DNA of 64,000 bases from Erythrobacter sp. SG61-1L (GTDB lineage: Bacteria; Pseudomonadota; Alphaproteobacteria; Sphingomonadales; Sphingomonadaceae). Shown here one piece after another: positions 13,647-20,232 of this stretch (position 1 is its first letter; each line of letters begins with the position of its first letter). The notes beneath the pieces were generated by a model. That model saw only the letters and a program-made list of their open reading frames with translations. It was not told the DNA's origin and did not search any database. The stretch covers positions 744,001-808,000 of the forward strand of contig NZ_JXQC01000003.1 of NCBI RefSeq assembly GCF_001305965.1. Reading direction: 5' to 3'. The position numbers were made by a program, and so were the translations under genes.

Positions 13647-14858
13647 TTGAGCAAGGTCCTGGTGATCGGCGCGGGCGGTGTCAGCTCGGTCGCGGTGCAC
13701 AAGATGGCGATGAATCCCGGCATCTTTCCGGAAATCCATCTGGCCAGCCGCACGAAGTCCAAATGCGACGCCATCGCGCAAAGCGTGAAGGAACGAACGG
13801 GCGAGACGGTGGCCACTTACGCGATCGACGCGGAAGACGTTCCGGCGCTGGCGGCGCTGATCCGGCAGATCGGGCCCAGCCTGGTAGTGAACCTGGCGCT
13901 GCCCTATCAGGATCTGACCATCATGGACGCCTGCCTCGAAACCGGCGTCGATTATCTCGACACCGCCAATTACGAGCCGAAGGAAGAGGCGAAGTTCGAA
14001 TATAGCTGGCAGTGGGCCTATCACGACCGCTTCAAGCAGGCCGGGATCATGGCGCTGCTGGGCAGCGGCTTCGATCCGGGCGTGACCAGCGTTTTCACCA
14101 TGTGGCTCAAGAAGCACAAGCTGAAGACGATCCGCACGCTCGACATTCTGGACTGCAACGGCGGCGATCACGGCCAGGCCTTTGCCACCAATTTCAACCC
14201 GGAAATCAACATCCGCGAAGTGACTGCGCCTGCCCGCCACTGGGAAGGTGGCGAGTTCGTGGAAACGCCGGCCATGTCCAACAAGGTGCAGTTCGATTTC
14301 GAGGGCGTCGGCCCCAAGAACATGTATCTGATGTATCACGAGGAACTGGAAAGCCTCGCCAAGTTCGTTCCCGAGATGGAGCGTGCGCGCTTCTGGATGA
14401 CCTTCGGCGACGAATACATCAAGCACCTGACCGTGTTGCAGAATGTCGGCATGACCCGGATCGATCCGGTGATCTATGAGGGCAAGGAGATCATTCCGCT
14501 CCAGTTCCTCAAGGCCGTGCTGCCCGAACCCGCCAGCCTTGGTTCCACCACCAAGGGCAAGACCAATATCGGCTGCATCGCCACTGGCGAAGCGCTGGAC
14601 GGGTCGGGCGAGAAGACGTTCTACATCAAGAACATCTGCGACCATGAAGATGCCTTTGCCGAAACCGGCAATCAGGCCGTCAGCTACACAACCGGCGTCC
14701 CCGCCATGATCGGCAGCGCCATGGTGCTGCAGGGCATCTGGAAGGGAGATGGCGTGTTCAACATGGAAGAGATGGATCCCGATCCCTTCATGGATATGCT
14801 GAACAAGCACGGCCTTCCCTGGACCGTCGAGGAACTCGACGGGCCGGTGACCTTCTGA
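13647..14858 (+). CDS. Carboxynorspermidine/carboxyspermidine synthase (saccharopine dehydrogenase family, 403 aa)
   Basis: The enzyme joins aspartate semialdehyde to a diamine (putrescine or diaminopropane) with NADPH, the first step of an aspartate-based route to spermidine or norspermidine. The Rossmann start VLVIGAGGVSSVAVHKMA and the segment LGSGFDPGVTSVFTMW are typical of the carboxynorspermidine dehydrogenase branch of the saccharopine dehydrogenase family. Translation starts at TTG 13647, seven bases after AAGGAG; no ATG fits. The partner decarboxylase (15273) and an ornithine decarboxylase (16636) lie downstream, which supports the pathway call. Which polyamine is made cannot be read from the sequence. 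Confidence 0.88.
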   Translation: MSKVLVIGAGGVSSVAVHKMAMNPGIFPEIHLASRTKSKCDAIAQSVKERTGETVATYAIDAEDVPALAALIRQIGPSLVVNLALPYQDLTIMDACLETGVDYLDTANYEPKEEAKFEYSWQWAYHDRFKQAGIMALLGSGFDPGVTSVFTMWLKKHKLKTIRTLDILDCNGGDHGQAFATNFNPEINIREVTAPARHWEGGEFVETPAMSNKVQFDFEGVGPKNMYLMYHEELESLAKFVPEMERARFWMTFGDEYIKHLTVLQNVGMTRIDPVIYEGKEIIPLQFLKAVLPEPASLGSTTKGKTNIGCIATGEALDGSGEKTFYIKNICDHEDAFAETGNQAVSYTTGVPAMIGSAMVLQGIWKGDGVFNMEEMDPDPFMDMLNKHGLPWTVEELDGPVTF

Positions 14859-14912
14859 CCGACTCCTTCACCCTCGCAACTGGCGGGGATGAAGGCCTTA
14901 CCGGGCAAGCAC

Positions 14913-15263
14913 ATGAACTGGAATTTCCTTGCGCCCCTTGGGTTGCTGGCAGGCTCCAACATCATGATGAATCTTGCCTGGTATGGGCACCTCAAGTTCC
15001 CGAACAAGGCGCTGTGGGCCGTCGTTCTGGCAAGCTGGGGCATCGCCTTCTTCGAATATTGCCTCGCCGTTCCGGCCAACCGGATCGGCTCCAGGGTCTA
15101 TTCGCTGGCCGAACTCAAGACGATGCAGGAAGTCATGTCGCTGACGGCCTTTGTGCTGGTGGCCTGGCTGTTGTTCGACCAGCGGCCGGGGCCGAGCCAG
15201 ATCGTCGGCTTCCTGCTGATCGCGGGCGGTGCGTTCTTCGTGTTCAAATCCCCGCTGGGGTAA
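14913..15263 (+). CDS. DUF486 family small membrane protein (116 aa)
   Basis: The protein has four hydrophobic segments and matches DUF486, a small family related in layout to drug/metabolite transporters. Conserved pieces are SNIMMNLAWYGHLKF near the start, FEYCLAVPANRIG in the middle, and TFVL-like helix 3 followed by QIVGFLLIAGGAFFVF. An ATG at 14889 would add eight residues; I prefer 14913 because homologues begin close to the first helix. It lies between the synthase and decarboxylase of the polyamine pathway, 54 bases after the first and nine bases before the second, so it is probably in their operon. A polyamine transport role is possible but unproven. Confidence 0.75.
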   Translation: MNWNFLAPLGLLAGSNIMMNLAWYGHLKFPNKALWAVVLASWGIAFFEYCLAVPANRIGSRVYSLAELKTMQEVMSLTAFVLVAWLLFDQRPGPSQIVGFLLIAGGAFFVFKSPLG

Positions 15264-15272
15264 GGAAAGACT

Positions 15273-16448
15273 ATGGAAACCAGAGCTGGTGATCCCGGAG
15301 CCTTCGCTCATTTCGACCTGACCCGCGTGGACAGCCCCGCTTTTGTGGTCGATCTGGCGCGGCTGCGGCAGAATCTGCAGGTGATCGCAGATATTCGCGA
15401 CGCTTCGGGCGCCAAGGTGCTGGCGGCGCTGAAGGCCTTCAGCATGTGGTCTGTCGCGCCGGTAATCGGTGAATATCTGGACGGGGTCTGCACATCCGGC
15501 CTGTGGGAGGCCATGCTTGCCGCCGAGCATTACGATGGCGAGATCGCCACCTATTGCGCGGCATACAAGCCGGAAGACCTGAACGAGATATGCCGCCTGT
15601 CGGACCATGTGATCTTCAATTCGCCGATGCAGATCGAACGCTGTTCCGCCATCCTCGATGCGGCGCGGATGCGGGGCGATTCCTTCGACATCGGCCTGCG
15701 GATCAATCCGCTGCACCCTGAAGGCGAAGTGCCGCGCTACGATCCCTGTGCGCCCCATTCCCGGCTCGGCTTCCCGATCGACCAGCTGACGGACGAGCAT
15801 ATGGAGATGGTGGACGGCATCCATATGCACACTCTGTGCGAACAGGATCTCGCCCCGCTCAAGCGTACCTGGGACAAGGCCTTCGATTATCTCGAGCCCT
15901 ATTTCGGCCAGTTCAAATGGATCAATTTCGGCGGAGGGCACCACATCACCCGCGCCGATTACCAGCGCGAGGAGCTGGTGGAATTCCTGAAGGACGTTCA
16001 GGAAGATACCGGCGCGGAAGTCTATCTGGAACCGGGCGAGGCTATCGCGCTTGATGCCGGAATTCTCGTCGGGACCATCCTCGATACGCATTGGAACGGG
16101 ATGCAACTGGCCATCACCGATATTTCCGCCACCTGCCACATGCCCGATGTGCTGGAGGCGCCTTACCGCCCGGCCATGCTTGGCGAGGACGAAGGCTCGG
16201 AGGAAACGGTGCGCCTTGGCGGGCCGTCCTGCCTCGCGGGCGATGTGATCGGCGATTACCGCCTGCCGGTGCCCTGCAAGCCGGGTGAGCGAATCGCTTT
16301 CCTCGACCAGGCGCATTATTCGATGGTGAAGACCACCACCTTCAACGGCGTGCCGCTCCCCAGCATCTGGCTATGGGATTCCGAGACCGATTCCCTGGAG
16401 CAGGTGCGCAAGTTCGGCTACGAAGACTTCAGAGATCGTCTGTCTTGA
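15273..16448 (+). CDS. nspC: Carboxynorspermidine decarboxylase (391 aa)
   Basis: This fold-type III PLP decarboxylase removes CO2 from carboxynorspermidine or carboxyspermidine to give the polyamine. The PLP lysine is Lys54 in LAALKAFSMW. Conserved parts are RINPLHPEGEVPRYDPCAPHSRLG, split by the family-typical P-C-A-P, then GIHMHTLCEQ, INFGGGHHITR, EPGEAI and the GPSCLAGD active-site cysteine segment. AAGGAAAG precedes the ATG. It completes the pathway begun by the synthase at 13647. The hairpin at 16461-16481 follows it. Confidence 0.93.
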   Translation: METRAGDPGAFAHFDLTRVDSPAFVVDLARLRQNLQVIADIRDASGAKVLAALKAFSMWSVAPVIGEYLDGVCTSGLWEAMLAAEHYDGEIATYCAAYKPEDLNEICRLSDHVIFNSPMQIERCSAILDAARMRGDSFDIGLRINPLHPEGEVPRYDPCAPHSRLGFPIDQLTDEHMEMVDGIHMHTLCEQDLAPLKRTWDKAFDYLEPYFGQFKWINFGGGHHITRADYQREELVEFLKDVQEDTGAEVYLEPGEAIALDAGILVGTILDTHWNGMQLAITDISATCHMPDVLEAPYRPAMLGEDEGSEETVRLGGPSCLAGDVIGDYRLPVPCKPGERIAFLDQAHYSMVKTTTFNGVPLPSIWLWDSETDSLEQVRKFGYEDFRDRLS

Positions 16449-16460
16449 TGGTGTAATGGG

Positions 16461-16481
16461 CTGAAAAACAGAGGTTTTCAG
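16461..16481 (+). terminator. Candidate terminator after nspC
   Basis: CTGAAAA at 16461-16467 pairs with TTTTCAG at 16475-16481 around a seven base loop. TTTCATT follows, a weak T tract. It lies 12 bases after the nspC stop codon and before the ornithine decarboxylase leader, so it probably separates the two units. Confidence 0.5.
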
Positions 16482-16495
16482 TTTCATTGCATTTG

Positions 16496-16556
16496 TGTGA
16501 CACGTGCTGGTCACATTGCGATTTTCACTTGCAGTTCAGCGAGGGGGTCCTATATC
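16496..16556 (+). promoter_or_regulatory. Candidate promoter and operator dyad upstream of the ornithine decarboxylase gene
   Basis: TTGCAG at 16529-16534 and TATATC at 16551-16556, 16 bases apart, could be -35 and -10 boxes. A perfect dyad TGTGAC-N8-GTCACA lies just upstream at 16496-16515 and may bind a regulator. The remaining leader to the start codon at 16636 contains GGGGGTCC twice, at 16543-16550 and 16622-16629, and the short CCCCAAGGGG palindrome. No known riboswitch is recognised with confidence. Confidence 0.35.
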
Positions 16557-16635
16557 CGCCCCTCGCTGCCCCAAGGGGACTTCCTAACCGCAAGGCAGCC
16601 TTGTCTGAAACGAACCGTTTTGGGGGTCCCTTGAG

Positions 16636-17838
16636 TTGCACATCTATCCTTGCGCATCGGCTGTAGTCCGCGACCTCGCTCCGGACGAACCCGTTATCCT
16701 CAATCGCCCGCACGCTGCTGCGCGCGCTGCCCGCTTCTTTGCACAGAAGTTTCCGGGCACGTCGCTCTATGCGGTGAAGGCCAATCCTTCGCCTGAGCTG
16801 CTGCAGATCCTGTGGGATTCGGGGATTACCCATTTCGACGTCGCCTCGATTGCCGAGGTGCGGCTCGTGCGTTCGGTCCTGCCTGAAGCCAGCCTGTGCT
16901 TCATGCATCCGGTGAAGACCGGCAGTGCCATTCGCGAAGCCTATCACGTCCATGGCGTGCGGACCTTCAGCCTCGATACGATCGAGGAACTGGAAAAGAT
17001 CGTTGCTGCCACCACCAGCGATGCTGGTGAAGCGGCTACCGATCTCTCCCTGCTGGTGCGCCTGCGCGTCTCGTCCGACTATTCGGAACTGAGCCTTGCG
17101 TCCAAGTTCGGTGTTGATCTGGCCGATGCCGCTCCGCTGCTGCAGGCCACTCGCCAACACTGCGACGCGCTGGGCATCTGCTTCCATGTCGGTAGCCAGG
17201 CGATGACGCCTTTTGCCTATGTGCAGGCGCTGGAACGCGTCCGCGCGGCGATTGCCGAAGCGGCCGTGACTGTCGACATCGTGGATGTCGGTGGTGGGTT
17301 TCCCAGCCAGTATCCGGGCATGGAACCGCCGCCGCTGGAAGATTTCTTCGCCATCATCGACCGCTATTTCGAGGCGCTGCCCATCTCCTACAATGCGGAG
17401 CTGTGGTGCGAACCGGGCCGTGCCCTGTGCGCGGAATACAGCTCGATGATCGTGAAGGTCGAAAAGCGCCGGGGCGACGAACTCTACATCAACGATGGCG
17501 CTTATGGCGCCCTGTTCGATGCCGCGCATATCGACTGGCGTTTCCCCGTCAGCGCGCTGGGTGAGAAGCTGCATGGCGGCGAAGTGGAATTCGCCTTCTA
17601 CGGCCCCACTTGCGACGATGCCGATTACATGAAGGGGCCCTTCATGCTCCCGGCCGATATCGGCCCGGGCGACTATATCGAAATCGGCATGCTGGGTGCC
17701 TATGGCAGCGCGATGAAAACTGCTTTCAACGGCTTCGGCCAGGCGGTTGCCGTCAACGTCGCGGATGAACCGATGGCCAGCCTCTATCGCGGGGACCGTC
17801 CGGTTCTTTCCAGCGACAACGTCGTCAGCCTGCGCTGA
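16636..17838 (+). CDS. Ornithine decarboxylase, eukaryote-like fold III type (400 aa)
   Basis: The enzyme converts ornithine to putrescine, the diamine used by the neighbouring carboxyspermidine pathway. Lys48 in SLYAVKANP binds PLP. Other family motifs are SKFGVDLAD, CFHVGSQ, DVGGGFPSQYPG, WCEPGRALCAE and YGPTCDDADYM, whose cysteine is the catalytic residue of this family; the D-D after it favours ornithine/lysine decarboxylases. Translation starts at TTG 16636. The sequence has no ATG in a suitable place. It lies 187 bases after nspC with its own leader, so it is probably a separate transcript. Lysine as an alternative substrate is possible. Confidence 0.88.
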   Translation: MHIYPCASAVVRDLAPDEPVILNRPHAAARAARFFAQKFPGTSLYAVKANPSPELLQILWDSGITHFDVASIAEVRLVRSVLPEASLCFMHPVKTGSAIREAYHVHGVRTFSLDTIEELEKIVAATTSDAGEAATDLSLLVRLRVSSDYSELSLASKFGVDLADAAPLLQATRQHCDALGICFHVGSQAMTPFAYVQALERVRAAIAEAAVTVDIVDVGGGFPSQYPGMEPPPLEDFFAIIDRYFEALPISYNAELWCEPGRALCAEYSSMIVKVEKRRGDELYINDGAYGALFDAAHIDWRFPVSALGEKLHGGEVEFAFYGPTCDDADYMKGPFMLPADIGPGDYIEIGMLGAYGSAMKTAFNGFGQAVAVNVADEPMASLYRGDRPVLSSDNVVSLR

Positions 17839-17860
17839 TCCCGCGTTAACTGGTCTTCTT

Positions 17861-17892
17861 CCTCTTTCGTGCTATCCTGAGCACGGAAGAGG
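17861..17892 (+). terminator. Long hairpin between ornithine decarboxylase and EAL genes
   Basis: CCTCTTTCGTGCT at 17861-17873 pairs with AGCACGGAAGAGG at 17880-17892 through 13 positions, one a T/G mismatch that is a wobble in RNA. The loop is six bases. The right arm ends four bases before the GGAGG ribosome binding site of the EAL gene. No T run follows, so it could be a terminator or a control of translation of the next gene. Confidence 0.45.
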
Positions 17893-17906
17893 ATTGGAGG
17901 CGGTTA

Positions 17907-19490
17907 ATGAAGCGCCTTATCGTAATTATCGCGCTGGGCGTATGCGTCACTGCGGCCCTCCCGATTTTTGCTGCAATCAAGCTCGCCGGTCAGCAGCAGA
18001 CGGATAGCGAGCAACGCTATGCCCTCAGCCTCGCGCGCAATGCCCTCGTCCATTCGGAGATAAGCGGGGACCAGCTTTACACGGCTGCCGGGGCGATCAA
18101 CGCCTTGCCGTCCGAAAAGGCCTGCACGCCCGAAGGGCTGGCGGTGATGCGCAAGATCGATCTTGAATCGAGCATGCTGCAGGCGGTGGGCTGGGTGGAA
18201 GGCAACGTGATGCGTTGTTCTTCCTTTGCTGGAAACCAGCCTTTCGATCTGGGGCCGCCCGATGCGGTTTCGCAATCGCACACGCGGTTCCGCAACAATG
18301 TGACCCTGATTGACCCCCAGCAGCCCTATATGGTCACGCAGATCGGCGCTGCGGCAGGAGTGCTGCACAAGAACCTTCTGTTGAGCTTCATTGACGAGAT
18401 TCCCGGCCTTTCGGTTGGGGTGTTTTCATGGTCCAGCCGCGCGCCGGGCGCTTTGCGCGGGACGGTGCCGGACATCGTTCGGCGGCCGGACTTGATGGCC
18501 GATACCGTTTACAGAGTGGGCGATCTGCAAGTGGCGATCGTTCGTTCGGAGAAATACGATATCGGCGCATTCGCGGCGCTGCCAGTGGGCGGCAGCGCCA
18601 GCTATGCAAGCAGGATCGCGGGCATTCTCGTGCCGCTTGGCGTGATAGTCGGCCTGATCCTGTCGGCCTTGCTGATCCATATCGTCCGCATTCGCGCATC
18701 CATGCCCATGATGATCCGCACCGCGCTGAAGCAGGACAGGTTCCATTTGCTTTACCAGCCGGTGGTTGACCTTGCGAATGGCAGGCTCGTCGGTGCGGAG
18801 GCGTTGATCCGGTGGGACAGGGGAAGCGGCAACCCGATTCCTCCGGACAGGTTCATCGCTGCGGCCGAGGAAGCCGGAGTGATCCATCTGGTGACGTCAC
18901 GCATGCTTGAACTGCTGGCGGCTGATGCACCCGATGTTCTGAACATCGCGCCCGATTTCCGGTTTGCGGTCAATTTTTCGGCGCTCGACATGCATCGGCC
19001 GGAAGTTCTGGAAGAAGTTACCGGTGTGCTGCAGCAGGCTGGCATTGCGGCCCATAATCTTGTGATCGAGGCTACCGAGCGAAGCCTCGTCGATGTGGAT
19101 CGCGCGCGGGAAACGATGCGCCAGTTCCGCGCCGCCGGGATAGGGGTGGCAATTGACGATTTCGGCACGGGCTATTCAAGCCTCAGCTACCTCGCCCGGC
19201 TGGAGATCGATTATCTCAAGATCGACAAATTGTTCGTCCAGTCGCTCGGGACGGATTCAGCCACCAGCCAGGTGGCGGGCCGGATCATCGACATGGCGCA
19301 GGATCTCAATCTCATGATCGTGGCCGAGGGAATCGAAACAGCGGAGCAGGAACGGCTGCTCAAGGCGCTGAAGGTCGATTACGGGCAGGGTTATTATTAC
19401 GGGCGGCCAATGCCTGTCGACGATCTGATGCAGTTGCTGCGGCGCCAGCGGGATGGAGAGAATGTGCGCCTGAAGCTCGTCGCGGCCTGA
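17907..19490 (+). CDS. CSS-motif/EAL cyclic-di-GMP phosphodiesterase (527 aa)
   Basis: Residues 1-22 form a first membrane helix. A periplasmic CSS domain follows to about residue 225 and contains the M-R-C-S-S-F motif. A second membrane helix is near 230-255. The EAL domain fills the rest: GAEALIRW (EAL triad), NFSALDM, IEATERS, DDFGTGYSSLSYL, DYLKIDK, and VAEGIETAEQ. All main catalytic residues are present, so it should degrade cyclic di-GMP. In E. coli relatives (PdeC and others) the CSS cysteine is redox controlled by DsbA/DsbB. There is no GGDEF domain. GGAGG lies six bases before the ATG. Confidence 0.93.
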   Translation: MKRLIVIIALGVCVTAALPIFAAIKLAGQQQTDSEQRYALSLARNALVHSEISGDQLYTAAGAINALPSEKACTPEGLAVMRKIDLESSMLQAVGWVEGNVMRCSSFAGNQPFDLGPPDAVSQSHTRFRNNVTLIDPQQPYMVTQIGAAAGVLHKNLLLSFIDEIPGLSVGVFSWSSRAPGALRGTVPDIVRRPDLMADTVYRVGDLQVAIVRSEKYDIGAFAALPVGGSASYASRIAGILVPLGVIVGLILSALLIHIVRIRASMPMMIRTALKQDRFHLLYQPVVDLANGRLVGAEALIRWDRGSGNPIPPDRFIAAAEEAGVIHLVTSRMLELLAADAPDVLNIAPDFRFAVNFSALDMHRPEVLEEVTGVLQQAGIAAHNLVIEATERSLVDVDRARETMRQFRAAGIGVAIDDFGTGYSSLSYLARLEIDYLKIDKLFVQSLGTDSATSQVAGRIIDMAQDLNLMIVAEGIETAEQERLLKALKVDYGQGYYYGRPMPVDDLMQLLRRQRDGENVRLKLVAA

Positions 19491-19521
19491 AGGCGGTGCG
19501 GGCTGAAAGGGGCGTAAAGCC

Positions 19522-19551
19522 GGCCCGCCCGGTTGCGCATCCGGGCGGGCC
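19522..19551. terminator. Strong GC hairpin between convergent genes
   Basis: GGCCCGCCCGG at 19522-19532 pairs perfectly with CCGGGCGGGCC at 19541-19551 around an eight base loop. It lies between the convergent EAL gene and cytochrome gene, and probably ends transcription from both sides despite lacking a T run. Confidence 0.65.
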
Positions 19552-19565
19552 GTCCCCACATGAGA

Positions 19566-20105
19566 TCAGTCGAAGATGCTTTCGCCCAGCGATTCACGCT
19601 TGGTCGCTTCATGGAGAATGCCCTGCGAGGGCGTCTCGGGCTTGAATTTCTCGTGGCAGGCAAGGCAGTTCTGAACCAGCTTGTCGCCCAGCGCCTGCCA
19701 TTTGGCCTGATCGGTGGACTTCTCGGTCGCGAGGTTCACAGCCTCTTCGCCAAGGCCGGTCAGTTCTTGCGCCAGCGTTTTCCATTCCGGATTGGCGACC
19801 CATGCGGCGTCTTCTGCGCCCGTGCCTTCGATCTGCAGCACCGTGCCGGCCAATGCCATGTCATAGGCGGAACTGCGGACCAGATCCCAGTCGTGATCGT
19901 CACGCGGCATGTCGCCATTGCCGGGGGCGAAGAGGTAATCCGCGGAATGGTCGGTCAGCGCGACCATCGCAGCATTGATGCTGATCGGCAGCTTGAGCGT
20001 TTCTGCGGCAGGCGCAGTATCCTCGGCCTTGTTCTGGCATCCGGCCAGAGCAAGAATGGCAAAGCCAGCAATAGCTGCATGTGCAATTCCGGAACGAGAC
20101 ATCAC
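19566..20105 (-). CDS. Cytochrome c lipoprotein with one haem site (179 aa)
   Basis: The N-terminus has a lipobox (LALAGC, Cys23), so the mature protein is probably lipid-anchored in the periplasm. A single haem site, CLACH, lies near residues 147-151, in the C-terminal part as in cytochromes c'. The mostly helical sequence before it and the following KFKPETP fit a c'-like four-helix bundle, although the similarity is not strong. It is a single gene, convergent with the EAL gene and separated by a hairpin. Its partner in electron transfer is unknown. A second ATG three bases downstream could also be the start. Confidence 0.72.
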   Translation of the reverse strand: MMSRSGIAHAAIAGFAILALAGCQNKAEDTAPAAETLKLPISINAAMVALTDHSADYLFAPGNGDMPRDDHDWDLVRSSAYDMALAGTVLQIEGTGAEDAAWVANPEWKTLAQELTGLGEEAVNLATEKSTDQAKWQALGDKLVQNCLACHEKFKPETPSQGILHEATKRESLGESIFD

Positions 20106-20232
20106 GGCAGTTCTCCCCTTTGATTGGCTGTGACGAAGTTAGAACAGCTTAATTGGGCAGGGGAAATAAACTACTTCAATTATTAGTACCTATTTGGATT
20201 GACGGCCTGCCAGTCGAACGGCGGGCTAATGA

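Noticed and set aside
16496-16515. A CRP/FNR-like site TGTGA...TCACA upstream of the ornithine decarboxylase gene.
   Set aside because: The half sites are 10 bases apart instead of the six needed for CRP, so it is listed only as a dyad of unknown binder.
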